Below are positions 17,935-25,751 of a stretch of 64,000 bases of DNA, piece by piece. Positions within the stretch are counted from its first letter, which is position 1, and each line of letters opens with the position of its first letter. The stretch is from positions 186,001 through 250,000 of the forward strand of contig JACKLJ010000001.1 in the NCBI GenBank assembly GCA_024235955.1. Direction: 5' to 3'. Source of the DNA: Burkholderiaceae bacterium. Its GTDB lineage: Bacteria; Pseudomonadota; Gammaproteobacteria; Burkholderiales; Burkholderiaceae_C. The position numbers and the translations under genes were made by a program. The notes below the pieces were generated by a model. It ran no database searches. It saw only the letters and a program-made list of their open reading frames with translations, and was not told the origin of the DNA.

Positions 17935-18917
17935 TGACCGAGCCACGCCACCTCCGCCTCACCCGCCGCGCCGCCCTGGCCTGGGCCGCCGCCCTGGCCG
18001 GCGCCGCGCACGCGCAGCCGGCGGGCAACAAACCCTACCGCATCATCGTCGCCTTCGGGCCCGGCAGCTTCAACGACATCGCCGCGCGCGAGCTGGCGCG
18101 CTTCATGGGCGAGACGCTCGGCCACCCGATGATCGTGGAGAACCGCCCCGGCGCCGGCGGCTCGGTGGGCACCGAGGTGGTCGTCAAGGCACCGCCCGAC
18201 GGCGCCACCATCGGCCTGGGCACCAGCTCGCAGATGGTGATGAACGTGGCGCTCTACCGCAACCTGCCGTTCGACGTCGACAAGGACCTGCGCCTGATCG
18301 GCCTGGTCGGCCGCACGCCGCTGCTGCTGGCCGGCAAGGCCTCGGGCCCGAAGACGCTGAAGGAGCTGATCGCCTACGCCAGGGCCAACCCCGGGCAGGT
18401 GAGCTACGGCTCGGGCGGCACCGGCTCCATCAGCCACATCGTGGGCGAAGCCTTCGAGCGCGCGGCCGGCATCAAGCTCACCCACGTGCCCTACAAGGGC
18501 AACGGCCCGGCGCTGGCCGATCTCTCCGGCGGCCACGTGGACCTGGTGTTCGACGGCCTCGCCACCTCGCGCCCGCTGGCCGAGCAGGGGCGGGTGCATC
18601 TGCTGGCCATCTCCGGCGCGCAGCGCAACCCGGCCGCGCCCGACCTGCCCACCTTCGCCGAGCAGGGCGTGCGCGATTACGACGCCTACTCGTGGAACTG
18701 CCTGATGGCGCCGGCCGCCACGCCGCCGGAGATGATCGCGCGGCTCAACCAGACGCTGAACCAGGCGCTCACGCAGCCGGCCATCAAGGAGCGCTTCGCC
18801 CAGGCGGGGGTGGATATCCTCGGGCCCTCCACGCCCGAACAGGCCGACGCCTTCGGCCAGCGGGAACGCGCGCGCTGGGTGCCCTTCGTGCGCAGCCTCA
18901 AGCTCGACGTGAATTGA
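17934..18917 (+). CDS. Bug-type tripartite tricarboxylate transporter substrate-binding protein (second)
   Basis: A 327-residue Bug/TctC family periplasmic protein. The signal peptide contains a Tat-like pair (LTRRAALAWAAALAGAAHA). The mature part opens KPYRIIVAFGPGSFNDIAAREL, with MIVENRPGAGGSVGTEVV and HVPYKGNGPALADL. It is divergent from the first Bug protein in the cluster, so the pathway may sense or import two different compounds. No TctAB genes are nearby. It starts one base before the end of the AtuA-like gene and its stop overlaps the PIN gene. Confidence 0.92.
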   Translation: MTEPRHLRLTRRAALAWAAALAGAAHAQPAGNKPYRIIVAFGPGSFNDIAARELARFMGETLGHPMIVENRPGAGGSVGTEVVVKAPPDGATIGLGTSSQMVMNVALYRNLPFDVDKDLRLIGLVGRTPLLLAGKASGPKTLKELIAYARANPGQVSYGSGGTGSISHIVGEAFERAAGIKLTHVPYKGNGPALADLSGGHVDLVFDGLATSRPLAEQGRVHLLAISGAQRNPAAPDLPTFAEQGVRDYDAYSWNCLMAPAATPPEMIARLNQTLNQALTQPAIKERFAQAGVDILGPSTPEQADAFGQRERARWVPFVRSLKLDVN

Positions 18918-19372
18918 CCCTGGAAACGGCCACCGACCCAAGCCTTTCGCAAGCCGCCGCCAGCGCGGTGGTGATCGACACCAACCTGGTGCTCGATCTG
19001 TTCGTGTTCCGCGATGGTGCGGTGCAGGCGTTGCACGCGGCGCTGCGCCAGGGCAGCGTGCGCTGGCTGGCCACCGCCGCCATGCGGGGCGAGCTGGAGC
19101 GCGTGCTCGGCTACCCGCGGGTGCTGCCGCGCCTGGCGCCCCCGGGCCCCAGCGCGCACGACGTGCTGGCCGCCTTCGACCGTTGGGCCACCGTGGTGGC
19201 CCCGGCCGCGCCTGCCCCGGTGCGCTGCCGCGATCCCGACGACCAGCCCTTCATCGACCTGGCCGTGGCCCACGGCGCGCTGCTGCTCAGCAAGGACGCC
19301 CAGGTGCTCGGCACCGCGCGCCGCGTGGCGCTGCTGGGCGCGCGCGTGGCGCGGCACTGGCCGCCGGCTTAG
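18914..19372 (+). CDS. PIN-domain protein (COG1569-type putative toxin)
   Basis: A predicted metal-dependent ribonuclease of about 152 residues with the PIN fold. The first acidic motif is AVVIDTNLVLDLFV, a middle Glu lies in AAMRGELERVLGYPRV, and the last acids lie in DPDDQPFIDLAVAHGALLLSKD. The family is often listed as a toxin-antitoxin nuclease, but no antitoxin gene is present on either side. TTG 18914, overlapping the preceding stop, is the only plausible upstream start; GTG codons just before VIDTN are alternatives. Its place inside a catabolic cluster is unusual and could mean RNA processing of the operon or simple hitch-hiking. Confidence 0.8.
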   Translation: MTLETATDPSLSQAAASAVVIDTNLVLDLFVFRDGAVQALHAALRQGSVRWLATAAMRGELERVLGYPRVLPRLAPPGPSAHDVLAAFDRWATVVAPAAPAPVRCRDPDDQPFIDLAVAHGALLLSKDAQVLGTARRVALLGARVARHWPPA

Positions 19373-19373
19373 A

Positions 19374-19437
19374 CTTGCAAGAAAAAAGTGCCTCCGGCCC
19401 AGTCACAGCGGCCGCAGGCAGCTATGGTTTAAGCAGC
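19374..19437 (-). repeat. 60-bp ATAGCTGCC-family repeat
   Basis: CAAGAAAAAAGTGCCTCCGGCCC then GCCGCAGGCAGCTATGG is the inverse of the core. Intergenic between the PIN and aldehyde dehydrogenase genes. Confidence 0.8.
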
Positions 19438-19455
19438 AACCAGGAGACCTCACGC

Positions 19456-21036
19456 ATGGCCACCGCCGCCCCCTTCAAGCTCACCTACTCGACCATGTTC
19501 GACCCGCCGGCCGAACTGCACCAGCGCTTCGACGCCGCGCTGGCCGCCTTCCGGCAACACGGCATGGGCCGGAGCTGGCCGCACTGGATCGGCGGCAAGG
19601 CGGTGGCCGGGCAGGGCGAGTTCGAGGGCCGCTCGCCCATCGACCGCGACTGGCTGCTGGGCCGCTACGCCCGGGGCGACGCGCAGGTGGCCGACGCCGC
19701 CGTGCAGGCCGCGCGCGCCGCCTGGCCCGGCTGGGCCGCCACACCCTGGCGCCAGCGCGTGGCGCTGCTGCGGCGCGCCGCCCGGCTGATCGAGGAGCGC
19801 GTCTACGCCATCAGCGCCGCCGTGGCGCTGGAAGTGGGCAAGAACCGCATGGAATCGCTGGGCGAGGTGCAGGAAACCGCCGACCTGTTCGACTGGTACT
19901 GCGACCAGATGGAAGCGCACGACGGCTTCGACCGCCCGCTGCCCGACGACCCGCTGGCCGGCTACGTGAGCCACAACCGCAGCGTGCTCAAGCCCTACGG
20001 CGTGTGGGTGGTGATCGCCCCGTTCAACTTCCCGGTGGCGCTGGCCGGCGGGCCGCTGGCGCCGGCGCTGGTGGCCGGCAATACGGTGGTCGTCAAGGGC
20101 GGGGAAGACACCACGCTCTCCACCTGGCTGCTGATCGAATGCCTGCGCGACGCCGGCCTGCCGGACGGCGTGGTCAACCTGGTCTGCGGCGACGGCGAGC
20201 ACGTGGGCGCGCCGCTGGCCGCGCACCCGCAGGTGGCCGGGCTCACCTTCACCGGCTCGCACGCGGTGGGCATGGGCCTGCTGCGCCAGTCGGTGGCCGG
20301 GCGCTGGCCGCGGCCCTTCATCGCCGAGATGGGCGGCAAGAACGCCACCATCGTCAGCCGCCACGGCGACCTGGAGCGCGCGGCGCTGGGCATCATGCGC
20401 TCGTCCTTCGGGCTGTCGGGCCAGAAATGCTCGGCCTGCTCGCGCGTGTACGTGGAGCAGCCGGTGGCCGCCGAACTGCGCGAGCGCCTGGTCGCCCTGA
20501 CGGAAAAGATCGCCGTGGGCGACCCGACGCTGCAGCCCAACTGGATGGGCCCGGTCATCAACACTGCCGCGCAGCAGCGCTACCGCCGCCTGGCCGAGCA
20601 CCTGCACGCCGCAGGCCAGGTGTTCACCGGCGGCCGCGTGCTGGAAGAGGGCGCACTGGCGCGCGGCTGGTTCGTCGCCCCCACCGTGGCCACCGCGCCG
20701 CTGGACGACGCGGCCTGGGTCGACGAGCACTTCCTGCCCCTGGTGCTGGTGGGCGAGGTCGCCTCGGTGGACGAGGGCATCGCCCGCGCCAACGCCAGCG
20801 AGCTGGGCCTCACCGCCGGCTTCTACGGCACGCCGGAGGAGGTGTGGCACTTCCACCAGCACATCGAGGCCGGCGTCACCTACGCCAACCGCCCGCAGGG
20901 CGCCACCACCGGCGCCTGGCCCGGCTACCAGCCCTTCGGCGGCTGGAAGGGCAGCGGCACCACCGGCAAGGCCATCGGCTCCTTCTACTACCTGCCGCAG
21001 TACCTGCGGGAGCAGTCGCAGACGGTGGTGGCGTGA
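19456..21036 (+). CDS. NAD(P)-dependent aldehyde dehydrogenase (P5C-dehydrogenase-like)
   Basis: A 526-residue aldehyde dehydrogenase that would oxidise an aldehyde to an acid. The cofactor segment is YGVWVVIAPFNFPVAL and KGGEDTTLSTW. The general-base Glu is in FIAEMGGKNATIV, and the catalytic Cys is in the segment GLSGQKCSACSR. This GQKCSACSR form is typical of RocA/PutA-type glutamate-semialdehyde dehydrogenases rather than classical betaine or SSA enzymes. The substrate may differ because no proline genes are nearby. GGAG lies upstream of ATG 19456. It is the last gene in the run downstream of the LysR regulator, though a repeat separates it from the PIN gene. Confidence 0.9.
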   Translation: MATAAPFKLTYSTMFDPPAELHQRFDAALAAFRQHGMGRSWPHWIGGKAVAGQGEFEGRSPIDRDWLLGRYARGDAQVADAAVQAARAAWPGWAATPWRQRVALLRRAARLIEERVYAISAAVALEVGKNRMESLGEVQETADLFDWYCDQMEAHDGFDRPLPDDPLAGYVSHNRSVLKPYGVWVVIAPFNFPVALAGGPLAPALVAGNTVVVKGGEDTTLSTWLLIECLRDAGLPDGVVNLVCGDGEHVGAPLAAHPQVAGLTFTGSHAVGMGLLRQSVAGRWPRPFIAEMGGKNATIVSRHGDLERAALGIMRSSFGLSGQKCSACSRVYVEQPVAAELRERLVALTEKIAVGDPTLQPNWMGPVINTAAQQRYRRLAEHLHAAGQVFTGGRVLEEGALARGWFVAPTVATAPLDDAAWVDEHFLPLVLVGEVASVDEGIARANASELGLTAGFYGTPEEVWHFHQHIEAGVTYANRPQGATTGAWPGYQPFGGWKGSGTTGKAIGSFYYLPQYLREQSQTVVA

Positions 21037-21113
21037 CCGGGGCGAGGCCCGGCGGGGTGCGGGTGCTGTCCGGGTCGAGGTCCGCGGCAGGCGCAGGACA
21101 CGCCGCCATGTTC

Positions 21114-21176
21114 ATGGCCAAAATGGCCTTCAGCCCTTGCGTGGCGGGCGCAGGCAGCTATGAATTCCGTTGCAAT
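21114..21176 (-). repeat. 60-bp ATAGCTGCC-family repeat
   Basis: GGCCTTCAGCCCTTGCGTGG then CGGGCGCAGGCAGCTATGAA is the inverse of the family core and among the best matches in the window. Confidence 0.9.
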
Positions 21177-21209
21177 CTCATGGCTGGCCACCGCATCAGC
21201 AAGCGCCCT

Positions 21210-21228
21210 GGCTGAGCCTGTCGAAGCC
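21210..21228 (-). repeat. TTCGACAGGCTCAGCC dispersed repeat, partial
   Basis: GGCTGAGCCTGTCGAAGCC is the inverse of the repeat at 8876 and 28318. Confidence 0.7.
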
Positions 21229-21285
21229 CGCCTCCGGCCCCCGGCCGGTCGCGCGGCCGTTGGAGAATGGCGCCCGATCCTGCCC

Positions 21286-21345
21286 GTCAAAATGACCACG
21301 AGCCCTTTCCACAAGGGCGTAGGCAGCTATCAATTTCGGTGCAAT
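21286..21345 (-). repeat. 60-bp ATAGCTGCC-family repeat
   Basis: AGCCCTTTCCACAAGGGCGT then AGGCAGCTATCAATTTCGGT is the inverse of the family core. Confidence 0.85.
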
Positions 21346-21362
21346 TCGGAGGCCTTGCAGCC

Positions 21363-23114
21363 TCATGCACCCCGCCCACGCCGCCACAGCCGGCCTGCCC
21401 CCAGCCCGCCCGCGGCCAGCGCCAGCAGCGCCAGCGCCAGTTCGCCCAGCGTGGGCACGCCTTGCAGTTCTTCGGCCAGGGCGCCGCTGGGGTCGGTGAG
21501 GGTGCCGTCGCTGGTCCAGTCGTCGTCGCCCTGCGTGCCGTCGGTCACATCAAAACTTGCCGAGCGGCCTGAAACGCTCAGGTTGGCGGGCGCGAAGGCA
21601 CTGCTTTGCGTGGCCCCGGCGCTGGCTTTGCCCCATTTGACATACCGGCCCGCAATGGGCTGGGGCCAGGTAACGGTCACGCGCGCCGTGAAGCCTGGCG
21701 TACAACCCGTCAGGCGAAACTTGAACATGCCCTGCGGCATGTCCTGCCCCGGCGGCGCGGCGACGAACGCGGTTTCGGCCAGATCAAAGCCGCAGCCGGG
21801 CCCGCCATCGGTGCTGGTGAAGCTGGCCGTGCCCGTGCCGCTTGCGCCTGTGCTGGGCACCGTGGGGCCGGCAAAGTCCGTGACCACCCATTGCGCGTAG
21901 AGCGTGGTGTCCGCGCCCGGCATGGTGAAACTGTCGCCCGCCGCGTAGCCGCTGCCGCTGCCATCGGCGGCGGTGTTCCAGCCGCTGAAGCCGTGCAGCG
22001 AGCGGGTGAAGCTGTTGGCGGGCAACGTGACGGCCACCCCCTCGGCAGCGCTGACGCTCGCGGGCGCGCTGCCGCCGTCGCTGCCATTTCCCGCGAAATT
22101 CAAGCTGTAGTCGACCCAGGAAATCTTCAGGTAGCCGTGGCGGTTGTCCAGCAGGGGTTCGCTGCCGTTGCCGGAGGGCATGCAGGTGGAGCTGTTGGGT
22201 GTGGAGCTGGTCATGCCCGGCCACAGGCTGCCGCCAGCACCGCCGCCGGCAATGCCAGCGTATTGGCCCCCTTGATCGGTGCGGTCTGTTCTGCCACCGG
22301 AGCCGCCGCCGCCATAGCCGCCACCGCCTCCACCCGATCCCCAATAGCCTCCGCTGGAAACGCCCACGCCGCCCACACCGGGGCCGCTGCTGGCGCCCCC
22401 GTTGCTGGTCCTGCCGTAGCTGCTGCCGCCACTGCCGCCAAAACCGTCACCGCCAGCACTTCCAGACAGGTTGCCCGTGCCGCCTATGCCGCCCACGCCT
22501 GCGGCACCACCGGATCCGCCGCCACCGCCGACATACGTGCCGCTTGCGTTTTGGGACGGTTCGCCTTCAGCGCCCGCACCTCCGGTTGCTGCGCCACAGC
22601 CGCTGCCGCCCGCGCCGCCACCCGCAACGGCCGCACCACCAAGGAAAGCACCGCCGCCACCGCCGCCCGCAATCAGCCAGGGTTGGCCGCCTTGATGGCC
22701 AAGCTGGGTCGATCCGCCGCCCCCGCCTGAAATCGGGTAATTGAAATAATTGAAGTAGAAGGTGTTGCCGCCAGCTCTGCCAATGGAATAGGCCAACACG
22801 GTGTTGGGCACAACGGTGACGCCCGTCAGGCGCACACGTGCACCACTGCCGCCGACGCTTTGCCGGCCGCTGGGTGCGCTCATGCCGTTTCCACCGGCAC
22901 CACCCACGGCCTCGATGTCGATCTGGGTCACCCCGGCGGGCACCGTCCAGGTGCCGGAGCCCTGGGTGGAATTGAAGGTCACGCTGCCGGCCTGAACGCT
23001 GCTGCTGGCCAGGCCAGCCACTGCGGCGCGCAGCAGCCACTTTGCGGCAGCGCGCCAGGCGCGTTGCGCGGTGCCTGCAGGCAAGCGCGCCACACGGTTC
23101 AAGCAACGGGACAT
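21363..23114 (-). CDS. Glycine-rich exported protein with InlB repeat, choice-of-anchor U domain and IPTL-type sorting tail
   Basis: A 583-residue secreted or surface-anchored protein. From the N-terminus: a signal region (WLLRAAVAGLASSSVQA), a beta-rich opening (VTFNSTQGSGTWTVPAGVTQ), a long Gly/Ser-rich block of GGxGG repeats (about residues 100-330), and one Listeria/InlB-type B repeat ending MPGADTTLYAQWV. Then comes a domain with MPQGMFKFRLTGCTPGF and YVKWGKASAGAT that I recognise as choice-of-anchor U. The tail GVPTLGELALALLALAA followed by GRLWRRGRGA is an IPTL-CTERM exosortase signal. ATG 23114 has AGAAGGG upstream. No exosortase gene is in the window. Confidence 0.82.
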   Translation of the reverse strand: MSRCLNRVARLPAGTAQRAWRAAAKWLLRAAVAGLASSSVQAGSVTFNSTQGSGTWTVPAGVTQIDIEAVGGAGGNGMSAPSGRQSVGGSGARVRLTGVTVVPNTVLAYSIGRAGGNTFYFNYFNYPISGGGGGSTQLGHQGGQPWLIAGGGGGGAFLGGAAVAGGGAGGSGCGAATGGAGAEGEPSQNASGTYVGGGGGSGGAAGVGGIGGTGNLSGSAGGDGFGGSGGSSYGRTSNGGASSGPGVGGVGVSSGGYWGSGGGGGGYGGGGSGGRTDRTDQGGQYAGIAGGGAGGSLWPGMTSSTPNSSTCMPSGNGSEPLLDNRHGYLKISWVDYSLNFAGNGSDGGSAPASVSAAEGVAVTLPANSFTRSLHGFSGWNTAADGSGSGYAAGDSFTMPGADTTLYAQWVVTDFAGPTVPSTGASGTGTASFTSTDGGPGCGFDLAETAFVAAPPGQDMPQGMFKFRLTGCTPGFTARVTVTWPQPIAGRYVKWGKASAGATQSSAFAPANLSVSGRSASFDVTDGTQGDDDWTSDGTLTDPSGALAEELQGVPTLGELALALLALAAGGLGAGRLWRRGRGA

Positions 23115-23412
23115 GGCGAGCTGCCCTTCTGAAAAGATGGTCTTTTTGACAGCGTGGGCCGCCCGCAAGCCGTTCCACACTTCTCGATGCAAAGCTAGCA
23201 TGACGCTTGATTTGTGTCAAAACGTTTTCGGCGTTGTGGGAGCGGGGTGGCCGCGATGGCGGCGTTGGCGGGGGCGCACGCTGGTCATCGGGAGCAAGGC
23301 CGCGGTCGCTTGGCAGACCGGGCGCGAGCCCCAATCAACAACCGATCCAGCCAACTTGCAGTGGCCGCAAGCGGCTGTGAAGATCAAAGCGCCGACGGAT
23401 GGCCCATGTCGT

Positions 23413-24306
23413 TCAGCGTGCCCGCGTGCCCACCACGGCGGCGCCCAGGATCATCAGGGTGGCCAGCGCCACGTTCCAGGTCAGCGGCTGGCCGGTGGTG
23501 GCCAGCAGGATCAGGGTGGAGGCCAGCGGCGTGAGGTAAGCCAGCACGCCGATCTGGCGCGCGTCGCCCAGTTTCAGCGCGGCGTCCCACAGGAAGAAGG
23601 CGCCGCCCAGCGGGCCGAGGCCGAGCAGGGCGATCAGCAGCCAATCGCGCGCCGACAGCGCCGCCGCCGGCTCCAGCAGCGCGTGGCAGGCCAGCGCCAG
23701 CAGGCCCGAGACCAGGCCGAAGGTGCCGATGGCGGCGGTGGAGAACGGCCGGCCGGTGAGCGCCAGTCGCTTGGTCATGAGCGAGTAGCTCGACCAGATG
23801 AAGGCCGCCCCGGCCGCGCAGGCGTAGCCGGCCGCCGCCCAGCCGCTGGCCGCGCCGGGTGCGCCTGCCGAAGCCGCGGGCGCGCCGCGCCCCAGGATGG
23901 CCAGCGCCGCGCCGGCCAGGCCGACCAGCGCCGCCAGCACGTGCGCCGCCGTCAGCCGCACGCCGGGCAGCAGCAGCGGCGCCATCAGCACGATGCCCAG
24001 CGGCCACAGGTAGTTGATGAGGTTGGCCTCCACCGGCGGCGCCAGCTGCAGCGCGGTGAACAGCAGGAAGTGGTAGCCGAACAGCCCGTACACGCCCACC
24101 GCCAGCGTGGCCGGCGGCACGGCCAGGCGCCGCCAGTCGCCGCGCGCCAGCGGCAGGGCGATCACGCTGCCGGCCAGCAGGCCCAGGCCGGTGAGCAGAA
24201 AGGGCGGCACGTGCGCCAGCGCCGTGCCCAGCGCCGCCAGCGAGGCCCAGAGGGCGATGGTGGCCAGCGCCAGCAGGTTGGCCCGGGTGGTGTGGGTGGA
24301 AGACAT
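23413..24306 (-). CDS. EamA/DMT superfamily transporter
   Basis: A 297-residue inner-membrane protein with about ten hydrophobic helices in two related halves, the RhaT/EamA drug/metabolite exporter layout. Features seen include LWASLAALGTALAHVPPFLL in the first half, an ANLINYLWPLGIVLMAPLL segment, and FFLWDAALKLGDARQIGVLAYLTPLAS, the typical EamA motif before the ninth helix. An amino acid or other small-metabolite export role is usual for the family, but the substrate is unknown. The ATG at 24306 was chosen because residues upstream in the same frame are not conserved-looking. Confidence 0.85.
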   Translation of the reverse strand: MSSTHTTRANLLALATIALWASLAALGTALAHVPPFLLTGLGLLAGSVIALPLARGDWRRLAVPPATLAVGVYGLFGYHFLLFTALQLAPPVEANLINYLWPLGIVLMAPLLLPGVRLTAAHVLAALVGLAGAALAILGRGAPAASAGAPGAASGWAAAGYACAAGAAFIWSSYSLMTKRLALTGRPFSTAAIGTFGLVSGLLALACHALLEPAAALSARDWLLIALLGLGPLGGAFFLWDAALKLGDARQIGVLAYLTPLASTLILLATTGQPLTWNVALATLMILGAAVVGTRAR

Positions 24307-24718
24307 GGCGGGCGGATCATAGTGCCGCGGGCCGTCGCGCACCGTGGGCGCTTGCGTTGCGGTGCAGGGATGGGACATGGCCGCCGTGGGTGGAGAGGGC
24401 GAGCCCAGGCCTGGCAGGCGACGGGCGCCGACGTGCGCGTGGGATGCGCCGGATGAGCCTCCAGTTGCAGACTGCTATCTGATCAATAGCTGCCTGCGCC
24501 TGCTGCGACTGGGCTGGAAGCCTGAAAGGCTATTGGTGAAGGAGTGCGGTCGCGTCGCAGGCCGGCCCTGCGGCCACAGCGGGACGGCGCTTCGCCGCCA
24601 GCGTCTGGCACGCCGCATGCATGGTTTGTGCGGATGCCCGCGCCGCCGGAAAGCGGCACCATCGTCGCGTGCGGCGTTCGCACTTCAACCCCCTGTGTAC
24701 CGAAAGGCTTCGTCCCCC
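24307..24718. other. Intergenic region between divergent DMT transporter and amino-acid-binding protein genes
   Basis: No gene found. It contains one 60-bp repeat near the middle and presumably both promoters, none of which is obvious from hexamers. The 180 bases before 24719 include several GCCGG-rich inverted stretches but no clear riboswitch. Confidence 0.5.
24472..24537 (+). repeat. 60-bp ATAGCTGCC-family repeat
   Basis: GCTATCTGATCAATAGCTGC then CTGCGCCTGCTGCGACTGGG and CCTGAAAGGC. The first 17 bases form a small palindrome, CTAT-N7-ATAG. Confidence 0.9.
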
Positions 24719-25606
24719 ATGAAACGCGCTCATCTGTTCGCCGCTGCCGTGCTGGCGGCCCTGCTGGCGGGCACCGCCCACGCCGGCGACACGCTGGCCA
24801 AGGCCGCCGCCGCGGGCAAGGTGGTCTTCGCCTACCGCGAGTCTTCCGTGCCGTTCAGCTACCTGGCCGGGGTGGACCAGCCGGTGGGCTTCTCGGTGGA
24901 CCTGAGCAAGGCCATCCTGGCCGAGGTGAAGAAGCAGACCGGCAAGCCGGGGCTGGAAGTCGGCTGGCAGGCGGTGACGTCGGCCAACCGGATCCCGCTG
25001 CTGGTCAACGGCACCATCGACCTGGAGTGCGGCTCCACCACCAACAACAGCGCCCGCGCCAAGGAGGTGGATTTCGCCATCAACCACTTCTACACCGGCA
25101 CCCGCCTGCTGGTGAAGAAGAGCGCCGGCATCAAGGACTGGGCGGACCTGAAGGGCAGGAAGGTGGCCATCACCACCGGCACCACCAACATGCAGGTGGT
25201 GCGCCGCTACAACGACGACAAGGGCCTGGGCATCGAGATCGTGTCCACCAAGGACCACGCCGACGCCGCGCTGCTGGTCGAGGCCGGCCGCGCCGACGCC
25301 TTCGCCATGGACGACATCCTGCTGTTCGGCCTGAAGGCCAACGCCAAGGACCCGGCGGCGCTGGAGGTGGTGGGCGAGTCGCTGCAGGTCGAGCCCTACG
25401 CCTGCATGGTGCGCAAGGACGATCCCAAGTTCAAGGCGCTGGTGGACGGCGTGATCACCGGGCTGATGAAGTCGGGCGAGTTCGCCAGGCTGTACGACAA
25501 GTGGTTCCTGCAGCCCATCCCGCCCAAGAACCAGGCCATCGGCCTGCCGATGAGCAAGGAACTGCAGGACAACATCAAGAGCCCGAGCGACAAGCCGGCG
25601 ACCTGA
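24719..25606 (+). CDS. Amino acid ABC transporter substrate-binding protein (GltI-like)
   Basis: A 295-residue periplasmic family 3 solute-binding protein. The signal peptide is MKRAHLFAAAVLAALLAGTAHA. The mature protein shows VFAYRESSVPFSYLAG, GFSVDLSKAILAEVKK, IDLECGSTTNNSARAKEVDF and the C-terminal RLYDKWFLQPIPPKN. This pattern fits glutamate/aspartate-binding GltI-type proteins. No permease or ATPase genes adjoin it, and it ends at a strong terminator, so it is a single-gene unit whose transporter lies elsewhere. Confidence 0.9.
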   Translation: MKRAHLFAAAVLAALLAGTAHAGDTLAKAAAAGKVVFAYRESSVPFSYLAGVDQPVGFSVDLSKAILAEVKKQTGKPGLEVGWQAVTSANRIPLLVNGTIDLECGSTTNNSARAKEVDFAINHFYTGTRLLVKKSAGIKDWADLKGRKVAITTGTTNMQVVRRYNDDKGLGIEIVSTKDHADAALLVEAGRADAFAMDDILLFGLKANAKDPAALEVVGESLQVEPYACMVRKDDPKFKALVDGVITGLMKSGEFARLYDKWFLQPIPPKNQAIGLPMSKELQDNIKSPSDKPAT

Positions 25607-25628
25607 TCCGCGAGGAACCCTGCCCGCC

Positions 25629-25662
25629 AGGGCGCTTGCCGCACGGCAGGCGCCCTTTCTTT
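25629..25662 (+). terminator. Rho-independent terminator after the GltI-like gene
   Basis: The 13-base arms AGGGCGCTTGCCG and CGGCAGGCGCCCT (one G-U pair) form a stem followed by TTCTTTTC. It begins 23 bases after the stop codon. Confidence 0.85.
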
Positions 25663-25751
25663 TCTGGGTCCGGGCCCGCTCGCCGGGCCGCCGACGAGCG
25701 CGGTGACAATGGGGCGCGGCGCATGCCCGGCGCCGCACCTGCACAGCTTCC

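Larger units (their letters stand above)
21037..21362. other. Gene-free stretch holding three repeats
   Basis: No gene. Two 60-bp family repeats lie in the same orientation (21114 and 21286) with a TTCGACAGGCTCAGCC-type repeat between them. It separates the tail-to-tail ends of the aldehyde dehydrogenase and the glycine-rich surface protein. No classical terminator is seen. Confidence 0.6.

Noticed and set aside
22200..22730. Repetitive GCC-rich tract that looks CRISPR-like
   Set aside because: The period is irregular and follows GGxGG codons of the surface protein; no spacer-repeat structure and no cas genes.
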